A DNA stretch of 64,000 bases from contig CM070570.1 of assembly GCA_036346355.1 (NCBI GenBank), forward strand, positions 44,345,592 to 44,409,591, read 5' to 3'. How positions within the stretch are numbered: position 1 is the first letter of the stretch; every line of letters begins with the position of its first letter. Positions 23,280-34,159 of this stretch are shown one piece after another. This DNA is from Rhipidocladum racemiflorum. Taxonomy: Eukaryota; Streptophyta; Magnoliopsida; Poales; Poaceae. The notes below the pieces were generated by a model. It searched no databases. It was not told the DNA's origin and was given only the letters and a program-made list of their open reading frames with translations. The position numbers and the translations under genes are program-made.

Positions 23280-24400
23280 CAAATGAGTACAAGAAACAGT
23301 TGGTCGACTTGTTAAAGGGTTATAAAGATTGTTTTGCTTGGGAGTATCATGAAATGCTTGGTTTGAGCTGACAACTTGTTGAGCATTAGCTGCCGATAAA
23401 ACCATGCTATAGGCCATTTAAATAGTCTTCTAGACGGTTTAATCCGGCCATGTATGATAGAATAAAAGAGGAGATTGAGCGATTATTAGAAGTAAAGTTT
23501 ATCCGGCCTTGCCGGTATATTGAATGGGTTTCTAATATTGTTCCTGTAGTTAAGAAAAATGGCAAACTTAGAGTGTGTGTTAATTTTAGAGATTTAAATA
23601 AAGCAACATCTAAGGGTGAATATCTGATGCCCATAGCTGATATGCTTATCGATGCTACATCTAAAAATAAGATCATAAGTTTTCTTGACGGTAACGCTGG
23701 GTACAACCAAATATTCATGGCCGAAGCTAAAGCTCACAAAATAGCCTTCAGATACCCTGGAGCGCTAGGGTTATTTGAATGGGTTGTGATGACATTCGGC
23801 TTGAAAAGTACTGGTGCCACATAACAAAGAGCTATGAATTTGATCTTCCATAAATCAATTGGCTACATTGTGAAAATTTATATTTACAATATTGTTGTGA
23901 AGTCCAAGGGAGACTGCCAACACCTAACCAATTTAGAAGAGGTGTTCAAGAGAACCAGAGCGCATAATTTGATGATGAATCCATACAAGTGTGATGTTGG
24001 GGTGTCAGCTGAACAATTTCTTAGGTTTTATGGTACATGAGAGAGGCATTGAAGTCATGCAGGAATGTGTCAAGGCTATAGCCGATACACCCCCTAGGTG
24101 CAAGGAGGATCTTCAAAAATTGACTGGTAAAATAAATTATTTGAGATAGTTTATATCAAATTTATCTGGACAGATTGATGCCTTTACTCCACTACCAAGG
24201 CTAAGGGAGAATTAGGAGTTTGTGTAGGGAGCTGATCAATAGAGAGCCTTTGAATATATCAAAAAATATTTGTCTAAGCCTCTAGTTTTGGTTGCGCCAC
24301 AGAAGGGTATACCATTTAGATTATATGTATCGGCTGAGGAATTGACAATTGAGCTATTTTGGTGCAAGAGATAAATGGGAAGAAGTTGGTTATTTCCAAT
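23280..24400 (+). pseudogene. Reverse transcriptase of the Tat-type element
   Basis: It reads IKEEIERLLEVKFIRP, VVKKNGKLRVCVNFRDLNKA, FLDGNAGYNQI and KIAFRYPGALG. The next segment has IYIYNIVVKSKGD where an active reverse transcriptase would have Y-I-D-D. Both catalytic Asp residues are gone (Y-N). Several stops follow. Confidence 0.87.
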
Positions 24401-24449
24401 TTAAGTCGATGGCTGATTGATGTGAGACAAGGTATCCTTCCATTGAAAA

Positions 24450-25110
24450 GTTTTGTTTATTTTTGTATTTTGCTTGCACCAAGTTAAGACATTACATATT
24501 GGCATTGACTTGTAAAGTCATATGTAAGACCGATATAATCAAATATATGCTGTCCGCTCCGATTTCAAGGGGTCAACTTGGAAAATGGGCTTATAGGCTT
24601 ATTGAGTTTGACCTAATATTTGAATCGATTAAGGCAGTTAAAGAGCAAGTGGTAGCCGATTTCATAACAGAACATCGAGTCAATTGCAGAATAGTCGCTA
24701 TTGCTCCTTGGCATTTGTACTTTGATGGATCGGTATGCAGAGAGGGTGATGACATTGGGATCGTGCTAATATCCCCAAGAGAATGTAGTTTTGATTTTGC
24801 ATTCAAGCTTAATTGTAGGTGCTCAAACAACCAAGCTGAATATGAAGCATTACTTAGGGATCTACAATTACTTGATAATCTTGGTGTCGATTCTGTCGAA
24901 GCTTATGGCAATTCCCAGCTTATGATACAACAAATAAGAGGGGAATATAGCTGTTATGGTGATATTTTTTCAAATACTTAGAACAATGCCATGATATAAT
25001 TGGCTCATTTGGTTCTTTTTTGATCAGCCATATTCCTAGTGAGCAAAATGACAGGGCCAATTCATTGGCACAACAAGCCTCATGATATAAGGTGCTTCAC
25101 TGATTAGTAG
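24450..25110 (+). pseudogene. RNase H and second RNase H-like domain of the Tat-type element
   Basis: The frame 24463-24981 contains the link SAPISRGQLGKWAYRLIEFD and VVADFITEH. The second RNase H-like domain follows, with WHLYFDGSVCREGDDIGIVL, NNQAEYEALL and VEAYGNSQLMIQQIRGEY. The D, E and D catalytic positions are largely kept. The dual RNase H arrangement supports Tat-lineage membership. Confidence 0.87.
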
Positions 25111-25279
25111 ATTGTGAACCAATTGAGAAGATGGTCATGTGTACCAATATAGCCAATTGGCGAATAAAAATAACTAATTATCTATCTGATCCCTCAAAAC
25201 TGACGGACAAGAAAATTAAGAGATAGGCCCTAAAATACATTATGCTCGATAATACACTTTATTATTGGACTTTGGAGGG

Positions 25280-25995
25280 CTTGTTATTATGATGTCTGAG
25301 GACAGAAGAAAATTGATAATGGGGGAAGTACACAAAGGTATCTGTGGAACGCATCAATCGACTTATAAGATGAAATGGTTACTAAGGCGTACTTGTTACT
25401 TTTGGCCGACGATGTTGGAAGATTATTTCAAGTATTAAAAGGGGTGCCAGACTTGCAAGAAATTTGATAATGTGCAAATAGCGCTGGCCTCAGTCTTACA
25501 CCCAACCATTAAACCTTGACCGTTTAGACTCACAATTATAAAGATTTGATGGCCGATAATGTAGATGACTTAGTAGAAATAAGGTTGTAAACATTGGAAC
25601 GAATTCAGAAAAATAAAGCTAGGGTTGCAAGGGCATACAATAAAAAAGTTGTGCCTAAATTGTTTGAAGAAGATGACTTAGGTCCTGTTTGGCAGAGCTC
25701 TAGATCCCAACTCCACCTCGGAGCTGAAACTTGTAGACTAAAATAAAGTGAGTAAGTTTATAATTTTATTCTAAAATGTGAATAAAATGACTCACCTAAA
25801 CACTCTTAATATATCCACAACTCCAGCTCCACGAATCTGGTGAAGCTAAGAATACCTAGCTCCACCAACTCCACGATGGTGGAGCTGGAGCTTTGCCAAA
25901 CACCCCCTTAGTGTGGAAAACTGTTCTACCCGTCGGCTCGAAGGACAGCCATTATAAAAAATGGTCTCCTACATGGGAGGGGGCATATAACGTTA
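25280..25995 (+). pseudogene. Integrase remnants with a core deletion
   Basis: The N-terminal HHCC zinc-binding region is visible (HKGICGTHQSTYKMKW, CYFWPTMLEDYF, CQTCKKF). The catalytic core is missing between about 25510 and 25550. The C-terminal part then reads KARVARAYNKKVVPKLFEED (with small frame changes), is interrupted by a MITE, and continues VWKTVLPVGSKD. Removing the MITE and one TTA restores a continuous frame at that point. Confidence 0.8.
25681..25907. mobile_element. Tourist-like MITE (PIF/Harbinger)
   Basis: A 227-bp element with imperfect inverted ends of about 20 bp (GGTCCTGTTTGGCAGAGCTC on the left; its right counterpart read inward is GGGGGTGTTTGGCAAAGCTC). It is flanked by TTA at 25678-25680 and 25908-25910. 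A TTA duplication and a G-rich CTGTTTGG end are typical of Tourist MITEs. It lies in the integrase remnant of the gypsy element. Confidence 0.9.
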
Positions 25996-26062
25996 ATCAA
26001 CTAACACACAGTAACTCTTATATCTTGTAAACTCTAGACCGAGTGTTATTTACTAAGGAAAT

Positions 26063-26825
26063 TGTCGACGATTGGGGAACCGGCCCTTGCTGAGCTTTCT
26101 TGTTGAATGAGGGATCAACCAAGGCCCCTTCGCCCGTGAAGGATTGGCGTTCGAAGGATGCTCGCGCAATGGGAGACACACGGGTTATCCTGGTTCGGGC
26201 ATCTCGTGTGGAGATAATAGCTCTACTCCAGTGGTATTGAGTATTGATGTGCATATGATTGAAAGCCTACCTATGCGTCCCTCCTTCCTCTCTCGTCGAG
26301 GGGAGGCTTAAATAATGGGTGTATGTAATTACAAATGGTAACTACCCTAAAATCATGCCCATTGCCGTTTTTGACGTGTCCTTGATTTTCGTCGTGCTTG
26401 ATCTTCTGGTACAACTTCCCTCGATTCCCAGCGAATTGGTATCCACTTTCCCATTTAGTGGGTTGACCCCGTTCTTCGGCCATTGTTGGGCATTCCCTTG
26501 ACCATGCTCAACCAACTGGTGCCTTCCCGAGCAAGGTTGCTCGTACATGTCTTCGAAGCCTGCAGCCGAACATGTTTTGCTGAGGGTTGGCGAGCATGCT
26601 CGTGACCGAGCATAGGGTCATTCGAGGTCTTTTCTTGGGCACCCCGACCAAGGTTGTTTTATGGTCGGTTGGCATCAGCCGCCGGGGCTACAAAGGTCCT
26701 TGTGAAAAATACTCCAATCCCCAACAACTAGCCCCCGAGGCTCGAGTGGAAAGCCACTTGGCCGGGTCTTTCCCTTGAGCCTCAGAAAGACTCACAGGGG
26801 GGATTAGTATCTTGCAGCCCAGAAC
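26063..26825 (-). mobile_element. 3' end of a Tat-type gypsy: LTR plus purine tract
   Basis: On the minus strand the LTR (26726-26063, 664 bp) starts TGTTGGGGATTGG and ends CCCAATCGTCGACA. It is preceded by a purine-rich CTCGGGGGCTAGT, as found just before 3' LTRs of grass Tat-type elements. The end matches LTRs at 37584-38197 and 47259-47860. The flanks (GAAAT on the left) do not match, and the internal part stops after about 100 bp. This is therefore a truncated 3' end, not a clean solo LTR. Confidence 0.7.
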
Positions 26826-27359
26826 TGCTGCTGTAGATATACGAAAATGTTACGAGTAAATTTGTCATGAAAAATACTTTCAAAATATAATACTTTTTTT
26901 AAAAATACATATGATGAGAAAATTTATTAGTCTTCAAAGTGGCATATTATTGACTTCGAAAAAGTAGAGTGCTTGTTTTTTTTTTTTTTTTTTTTTTTTG
27001 ACTGCGAGGGAGATCTTCGTAAATAGGCGGGTTTTAATAAGGGTTTTCACCCATTTCCCTCTAATTTTCGAATTACGTGTCTTCACAGCTGAGGGTGCGA
27101 GATCCAAATGCTAACATCCCCCGTGGCATTTTTTTTGTGGCTCCATTTTGATCTCCATGAACCGTGGGCCCATCCCAAAGATAAGCCGCGAACTGGTGGC
27201 CACATTCTGATTTCTTCTTCTATTCCTTCAGGAAACAAAAACACAAAGCAGTAGGAAACCAAACTGTGCGCAATAACAAGCGTGGAGTTTCTTTTCTTTG
27301 TTTTCTTCTAGGCAAAATCACAAGAGGAGAACAGAGAAGAGGAGGAGGAGGAAGAAGAA
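26826..27359. other. Upstream region of the DUF1118 gene
   Basis: AT-rich, with a run of 24 T at 26976-26999. It becomes less AT-rich towards the gene. No clear TATA box was seen. The promoter must lie here, within about 530 bp of truncated retroelement DNA. Confidence 0.5.
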
Positions 27360-28317
27360 ATGGCTGCTATACCAGCAGCGATCTCCGGTTGCTGCTCTTC
27401 CTCCTGCCTGTCCCAGCCGGGCCTCCTGCCCTCCACAAGGGGAAGGCGCTTCAAGGTCTCGGCCATGGCGCTCCAGAAGAAGGTAATCAAACCTCTCCAA
27501 CTCCCTTGATTAGGTCTGCCGTTGCCAAGAACCAATTTTGCGTCCTTGCCACTGTTCATCACACCCCACTCCGGATCCCGATAGGATTTGATTGGATTGC
27601 TCTGATATGGTAGGTTCAGCATGTCCAGCTCCCCAAGCTGTTTATGTTCTTCAATTCGATCTCAATAAACTGGGTTATTAATCTTGGCTTCAGCTGATTT
27701 GCTCTTCGCATTGTCCGAGCTTACATATTGATGCTACAATTTGGTCGACTTCACCCATGGCAATCTTGATTCTTGAACAATTAGTATCTGGATCATTTTG
27801 TTTATTGCCGATTCTTGCCCTGCAACATCTGATTCTTGCCGATTGGTTGCGCCGACGGTGGCGGTGGGCGCAGGTGAACCGGTACGACGAGAACTGGTCG
27901 AAGCAGTGGTTCGGCGCGGGCATCTTCGTGGAGGGCAGCGAGGAGGTGCCGGTGGACGTGTTCAAGAACCTGGAGAAGCGCAAGGTGCTGAGCACCGTGG
28001 AGAAGGCCGGCCTGCTGTCCAAGGCGGAGGAGCTCGGCGTGACGCTCTCCTCGCTGGAGAAGCTCGGCCTGCTCTCCAAGGCCGAGGACCTCGGCCTCCT
28101 CAGCCTCCTCGAGAACGCCGCCGCCGTCTCCCCCTCCGTGCTCGCCTCCGTGTCCCTGCCCCTCCTCGTGTCCGCCATCGTGGCCGTCGTCGTCGTGCCG
28201 GACGACTCCGCGGTGCTCGTCGCCCTCCAGGCCGTCGTCGCAGCGCTGCTCCTGGCCGGCGCCGCCGGGCTGTTCGTCGGCTCCGTCGTCCTCGCCGGCC
28301 TGCAGGAGTCGGATTAG
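27360..28317 (+). CDS. RIQ-like: DUF1118 thylakoid protein, RIQ1/RIQ2 family (two exons)
   Basis: Exon 1 is 27360-27482 and exon 2 is 27874-28317, joined at AAG/GTAATC and GGCGCAG/GTGAAC in phase 0, giving 188 aa. The N terminus (about 1-40) is rich in Ser, Ala and Arg with few acids and looks like a chloroplast transit peptide. It is followed by NRYDENWSKQWFGAG. The repeated helical motif VLSTVEKAGLLSKAEELG / LEKLGLLSKAEDLGLLS (about 79-120) is the DUF1118 signature. Two hydrophobic segments (about 130-149 and 153-183) would span the membrane. Arabidopsis RIQ1 and RIQ2 are thylakoid (grana) proteins that affect LHCII organisation, grana stacking and non-photochemical quenching. The frame is intact, and exon 2 is strongly GC-rich at third positions, as is common in grasses. 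Which of the two paralogues it matches is not resolved. Confidence 0.93.
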
Positions 28318-28959
28318 CACGTTGGCCGAGAGACTCCATCGAGGCAGCACCATCGGTGCGACCTCGATCGTTCGTTCCAGACCGACCTACTCCGACGTAA
28401 CTACGTATGCAAATGCGCAATACTCAATGATCGAATTCGATCGCGGCCGTCGCGGACGGGGAAGTGATGTCTTGCCCGATGAATCGGCTGCGTAGCCATG
28501 TAGATCATTCGAGTAATACTATATATAGTGCAACTGCTCACTCCAACGATTTAACTCTGCAAGCTTTCGCGTACGTACGCTGTTTGGCATTCTTCTTCGT
28601 TGTGCATTTGGTATTTGGAAGTGATGCGCCGGTATTGAAGCCTAATTTTTTAGTAGTGTTATACCTATATATATACGTGCTCATATGTATATAATTAAGA
28701 TGCCATCTAACTTAGCTTACTGTGACTGTCATGTCTTGGATTATGTTGTTTCGGTTCTTCTGTTTACCTTCGCGGGGCGGCGATGGCTGATCGACGTGCC
28801 ACGTGTGGCAGCCAGCCGATGGAATGGAGCCCAATGGCGGGCTATGGTCAACGGCGGCACGGCAACAGGGATGGTGGGGCGGTGTGGGAGGCGGCTGGGT
28901 TGATCGGATCTAGGGGCAGGTACGGATCCAGCAGGGGTTAGTTGGACTGGCACAATTAC
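28318..28959 (+). other. 3' flank of the DUF1118 gene
   Basis: The 3' UTR is expected within the first few hundred bases. No gene is recognised. A GC-rich stretch at 28780-28920 has open frames of no known type. A gypsy LTR starts at 28960. Confidence 0.5.
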
Positions 28960-29144
28960 TGTAATGTTTTGATGCTAATGCGAAGGCTCAGGTGGTATAT
29001 ATGAAGTAGTGATAAGTTTAGTCTCGTATTGTTTGTATAAAATAAATTTAGTAGTATATAACATATGTTGAGTTTAAACATAGCATTTTTGGGTTAATCC
29101 ACGGTAGGCTGGGCCATGAGCGAAGTTTGGGTCAGGGTGTTACT
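28960..29144 (+). repeat. 5' LTR of the Del-like element
   Basis: About 185 bp. It aligns with 42661-42898 through GCGAAGGC, TAAAATAAATTTAGTAGTAT, TTTAAACATA and GGGCCATGAGCGAAGTTTG. The 3' LTR carries roughly 50 extra bases in the middle. Divergence is high, so the insertion is old. Confidence 0.7.
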
Positions 29145-29146
29145 GG

Positions 29147-29157
29147 TGGTATCAGAG
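29147..29157 (+). promoter_or_regulatory. Primer binding site of the Del-like element
   Basis: TGGTATCAGAG starts two bases after the LTR end. It is complementary to the 3' end of initiator Met tRNA. Confidence 0.8.
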
Positions 29158-29478
29158 TGAACGTTAGGTTTGCGATGTACGAAATTAATAAATTACTCTA
29201 GAGTAAACTAAAATTTTGATTTAGAAAAAAATAGAAACATGGCATATGTATTATTTCTTTAAAATTTTGCTATAGAATAATAACCCTAAAATCTGACATA
29301 GGTCGGTTAATTAATTTAAAACTTAACATACTCTGGTGCACAGTAGGAATGGTACGAGTAAATATTGCATTGCGCTTAAATGCTATATTTGAGTTAATGA
29401 TGATGAATAATGATTATGATACTGAATAATTATTATGATAATGAATAAACTGAATGAATGTGTTTATATGATATAGCT

Positions 29479-30269
29479 ATGCCAAGAGGTAGAGGTTGTG
29501 GTTGTCATGGCCGAGAAGGCCCTGGCCATGGTGGGGGTAGTGGACTTGGCCATGGGCGTGACCAACTAGATCCACCACAGGAGGTCGTTGAGTTTGTTGC
29601 AGAGGGAAGCGATTCGTTCAAATGCACAAGAGTCAGCAGAGGAGGTCACTCCTGCTGGGCAGTCTGGTCAGGAGTGGAGCTCCAGGACCTCCCTCTGCAA
29701 ATCCCACAACAAGGCCACAGATGTCGGAGTGACCTCCTCTGCTGTTCCTGTTGTTGCCTCAGTTGTGTCGGAGCCTAGGATGAGTCTCCAACAATGGATA
29801 TCTTTGCGTCTTAACACCTTTGATGGTGCAGGGGCATTGGTCCAGGCAACGCTACATGGAGAGGTAGTTTGGAGCTCTGGAATTAACCACTCAGTAGAGG
29901 GCTCGTTTGTGGCCTTTCAGCTAAAGGGTCAGACGAACATCTGGTGGGAGAGGGTGCTTTCTGCTAGGACCCTTGCTTATGGTCCAGTTTCATGGGAGGA
30001 CTTCGTCGAGCAATTTCGGGTGAAATTCTATCCAGAGTCCTTCGTGGAGAAGTTGGAGCACACCTTGTCAACCCTTAATCAGGGAAAGAGGTATGTGGGA
30101 GTATGAGGTGGAGTTCAACAAAATAGTCCGCTTTGTACCCACCGTGGCAGGTGATGATCGAGAGAATACTATGAGGTTCCTTAGGGGTATCAACCAGGAG
30201 TTCAGAGTTGTCATGGGGCAACTGTCCCACGTGACTTCAACTTCGTGGTCGAGTAGGTCAGGGGCGTGG
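29479..30269 (+). pseudogene. gag, first part
   Basis: An ATG at 29479 begins MPRGRGCGCHGR, a Gly/Arg-rich gag N terminus. After frame changes the capsid-like domain reads FVAFQLKGQTNIWWERVL, WEDFVEQFRVKFYPESF and YEVEFNKIVRFVPTV. The coding stops where the LTR at 30270 begins and resumes after 33591 with the end of gag. Confidence 0.85.
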
Positions 30270-33200
30270 TGTAAGTTCAAGCTCCATTGGTTTTAGTGAT
30301 TAGTTTTAGATTAATGCTTAATCCTTGTTTAATGACAAATCTAATCTTTAATGAGACTAACATGCGTATTAAGCTAATTGTTAGTAGTCTCATAATTTGG
30401 ATGAAAAATGAAAAACCCAAGGTAAGCACTCGTATTCACTCTATTATTCTTATTGCATACTTTGGATTCAAGTTAAAGTACTATATATTCCTCCATTATA
30501 TTAACCTCAAAATGTGCATTATGTTTCCAATCTATATTTACATGGATGCACATATCTATGGGGAGTTTATAATTTAACTTGATGTTTTAATAGTATTGAT
30601 CCATGTCTTTTTGCCACATAATAAAGGATCAAGACTTTGAAACTAATCCATGAGTATATATTGTTCTTGTCTAGTTGTAGTATACTCATGGTAATATAGA
30701 AGAAACTCCAATGGAATCAAAATTAAATATATGCATATTGTTTCAAATCCAATTATATGCATGCACATATCTATGTGGAGTTTGTTCTATAGTTGATGGT
30801 TTAATTAGGTATTGATCCCTTTCCATTCCACTCAAATATATTGGATCATTACTTGAAACTGTCAAATTGAGTATATGGAACTTGTGTAGTTAATATATAC
30901 TCATATCAATTGAAATAACAATTTAAATTGACTCTGGTTATCTTTTAATCATAAAAGAACGCTTCATCATGTGTTGATAGTGTTCTGTTGATCGATTAAG
31001 GATAACCGATAGTTCTTAATTATTATGAAGCATTAGTTACATTAATGTACTCAAGACTCAATTAATTCATTTAAATTAATTTGGGTTATGCTCAATCGAT
31101 CTTAAGTGCATCCATTATGTGGTAATGGAGTGCGATAGATGATTGAGACAACTGTGTTTGTTGGACTAACACTTTTAATAAGTTGTGAAAGTAGATTAAG
31201 TTCAACGGAGATGAAAAAACGGGACAAGAACATCATCATGAGTAGATAGGCATCAAGAGGTGATCCCAAAGAGGAGAAGTAAAGAAGAGGTTCATCATGA
31301 GTTGATGAATAAGAAGAGAAGATGGGTGGCGATCCCGGTAGAGAAGAATATGATCAAAGATCATTAAAGCCCCAAAGGGGATCACGTGTGCAAAGGTATA
31401 ACTAGATAGAGTGTCTAGGTTAGGTCGTCATACTATTAAGAGAGGTTGAGTTTTTGCTTGAGCTTCATCATGTGTTGATGAACTCAATCCGGTTCACTCG
31501 AGCTCAATTCTTATTTGGTGTTTGCATGGAGCTAACCATTTGGCATGTGTTGTGAATGGGTGAAGCTCATATGTTGATTTTTGCATGATGCTTTGATTTG
31601 CATGTGTTGCAAATAGGAGAAGCTCATGCTTGATTATCATTTGCTTCTAAATTTGATTTGGTGTTTGCTTGTAGCTAAGTTTTTGTATGTGTTTCAAAAC
31701 GAGAGAGCTCTAGCAATTTGGTTTAAGTGGTTGCATGATGCTAGAGATTTGCATGTGTTGCAAATAGAGAGCTCATGCACTTGAGTTTTATTTGTGGTTT
31801 GCTTGGAGCTAAGATTTGCATGTGTTGCAAATAGAGAGCTCAAGTATTTGAGTTTATTTGGATGTTGCATGAAATTATGGATTTACATGTGTTGCAAATA
31901 GAGAGCTCAAGTATTTGAGTTTATTTGGATGTTGCATGAAGCTATGGATTTGCATGTGTTGCGAAAAGGAGAAAACTTATGTATTTTGGTTAAGTTGATT
32001 TTAGCACGAAACTAAGAGATTTATATGTGTTGTAAATAAAGGGAGTTCATGCAAAATTGGTTTATGTGCTATTTGCAATTGAGCGAGTGGTTATGGGTTT
32101 CGATCCTAGAGCATGCGAAGAGGGCATTTGCAAATGTGTTTGTAAAGTGCCGTGATCTCGTGTTGATCACCCCAGGCTAAGAGGATTGAATTCATAGGTT
32201 CTTGGTTTATTTGCAAAATGTGTTTTGCAAATAAAGTTGGAGTTTAATTGAAATTTTTTGGAGTATGTAATGAATATTTGCAAATGTTTTTTGCAAAGTG
32301 TTGTGATCAAGTGTTGATCCTCACATAGCTCATAGAATTATTCTTTGAGAATTTGGGGACAATATTTCTATGTGAAATCTATTTTGTGCTAGAGGCCGGC
32401 ACTACTGATGTATAAATGTCGTTAGTATCGCCAGGCTGGCACTACCGCTTATGGGAGTGGTAGTGCCGCTTAGTCGGTGCTACCGGGCATTTGACGCTGG
32501 TAGCTTTATTCCAGAGGTGCACTTCTCTGTGGTTTGAATCTTGCACTCCCAGGGCTCGAGGGTGGTACTACCACCTTTGGTAGTACTAGGCCCAAGCTGG
32601 CGGTAGATTTTTCCAAAGGAGTTGCTCTGGTCTGAGCGCTAAGGCTGGTAGTACCGTCCGTGGGGGGCAGTACTGCCACTTGAGCAGTACTACTAGCCCC
32701 AGAGGGCGATAGTACCTAGAATATAACTGTTGTCAACCGTTGGAGGTCAAGCCCGGCACTACCGAGCCTCAGAGGCCGGCAGTGCTAATTTTGCTAAGTT
32801 TTCTCGATTTTGCCCCTCAACGGTTAGTTTTGGCTTGGCTGCTATAAAAGGACCCCTTGGGGGGGCTTTCGTTGTGGTTGTTGCTCTTGTGTGAGTTTGT
32901 GAGAAGTTGTACATGTGTTGGGTTTTGAGCTAAGAGTGAACCCTAATTGTATGTGTTGCAATTAGGAAGTGGATTGAAAGCTCTTGTGCATGTGTTGCAT
33001 TTGAGGAGGATCCTAGTGCATGTGTTGCACGTAGGAGGTCACCGGAAGTGCATGTGTTGCACTAGGTGAAGTTCAAGTGGAGGCTTGACTTATTACTCTT
33101 AGAGGTTACCACCTCCTAGATGGTGTAGGAGCGTCGTGCGCGGAGCTTCTCAACGAAGGTTGTGAGAAGCCTGGCAAAGTTTGTGAAGGTCGGAGTTCAC

Positions 33201-33591
33201 CTACCTAGAGGGGTGAAGAACTACCACTAGCGGATTTGAGGAGGGTGCTCAAGAGTGGAGCTGGTCCATCGTATTTGGGCTTGCCTTAACATGGATTATG
33301 GGAAACCGACAAGTCTCCGATACCACGTAAAACAACGGTGTGTCTCCTTATGCTTTACTTGCAATTCTTTTTATCTTGTTGCAATTTACATTCCTAGAAT
33401 TAAATTGCTTGCTTGATTAGAATTGCTATTCTTGTGTAGAGACTAAATTAGGTAATGCACTTAGTGAACCTAAAAGAGTTAGGCCTTAATTGTCAAAATA
33501 TTACTTTATCGCTTCCGCAATTATTTGTTAAGGTTTTGACATAGGGATTAAATAAAGCGTGCAGCGAAAGAATTTTAAAAGCACCAAAACA
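30270..33591 (+). mobile_element. Solo LTR of a long-LTR element (Sirevirus-like), copy A
   Basis: It begins TGTAAGTTCAAGCTCC and ends ACCAAAACA. It splits gag of the Del-like element and holds no coding sequence, so it is read as a solo LTR of about 3.3 kb. It matches copy B (35132-42023) over its length. A TATA box (GCTATAAAAGG) lies near 32842. Upstream of it are GC-rich blocks with GGTAGTACC-type inverted repeats. Across the whole LTR, short hairpins with a TGTGT loop recur. The flanking bases (CGTGG and CTGGT) are similar but not an exact duplication. Confidence 0.75.
32836..32850 (+). promoter_or_regulatory. TATA box of LTR copy A
   Basis: GCTATAAAAGG is followed by GTTGTGGTTGTTGCTC-type leader sequence. 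The same box (GCTATAAAAGGAGGC) is in copy B near 41201. It would be the retroelement's promoter. Confidence 0.7.
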
Positions 33592-33990
33592 CTGGTGGCT
33601 CTAGAGTTCCTATAGCTTCTAGTGGTGGCCAGAAGAGAAACTTCGATGAGGGAGGTGGGTCTTTTCAGCGATCTACTTCCAAGAAGTTCAAAGGGGGACA
33701 ACGTCCCTCATCGTCAGCCAAGACAAAGCAGTCTTGACCGTCTTCCTTATCAGCACCCCGTTCCTCTTCGGTGACTCCAGCTTACCATCTTGTCCCTAGG
33801 CAGGGTATGATCTGCTTCAAGTGCGGTGGTGCGCACCGTGCAGTTGAGTGTGCTTGGACTGGGGAGCGCCATCACTGTGGTCGGCCTAGTCATATGGGTG
33901 TGTGTTCTAGGAGAATCCCAATAGCACCATCAAGTGGGCGCTGGTGCCACCTACATCATCTGCAATTGCTTTTCCAGGGGTTGGTTCAGA
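33592..33990 (+). pseudogene. gag, last part with zinc knuckle
   Basis: It reads SSGGQKRNFDEGGGSFQR and SKKFKGGQRPSSS, and then, after a stop, the nucleocapsid knuckle MICFKCGGAHRAVECAW. It continues the gag interrupted at 30269. Confidence 0.85.
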
Positions 33991-34159
33991 TGTTGGCTAC
34001 TGCTCCTGCTCTTTCGTAGCCTTTAGCTTGGGCTCCACTTGCTGGTTTCTACTGCACCCTCCACTGATAGTTCCACTTCAAATCGTTGCACCACCACCAG
34101 TTCTTGTACTACCATAGTAGAGTGTCAGGGCTCTCGCTGCCCCAGCACCGTTAGGAGTC

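Larger units (their letters stand above)
21042..26010 (+). mobile_element. Truncated Tat-type Ty3/gypsy element, highly decayed
   Basis: On the plus strand, pieces of gag, protease, reverse transcriptase, RNase H with a second RNase H-like domain, and integrase appear in gypsy order without a recognisable 5' LTR. The gag block resembling LLLQEKII, then LPEGHILPSVEE and CKWHHSFSH, is characteristic of Tat-lineage elements, as are the paired RNase H domains. Stops and frameshifts occur throughout. The integrase core is deleted near 25510-25550, and a Tourist MITE sits in its C-terminal region. No matching 3' LTR was found. The right flank meets an opposite-strand LTR at 26063. Confidence 0.85.

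Noticed and set aside
27798..28420. 200-codon and 183-codon frames overlapping the DUF1118 gene
   Set aside because: High GC at third positions removes stops in the other frames. Only the spliced frame matches a known family.
29147..29157. tRNA-like match
   Set aside because: It is a primer site complementary to a tRNA end, not a tRNA gene; no cloverleaf surrounds it.
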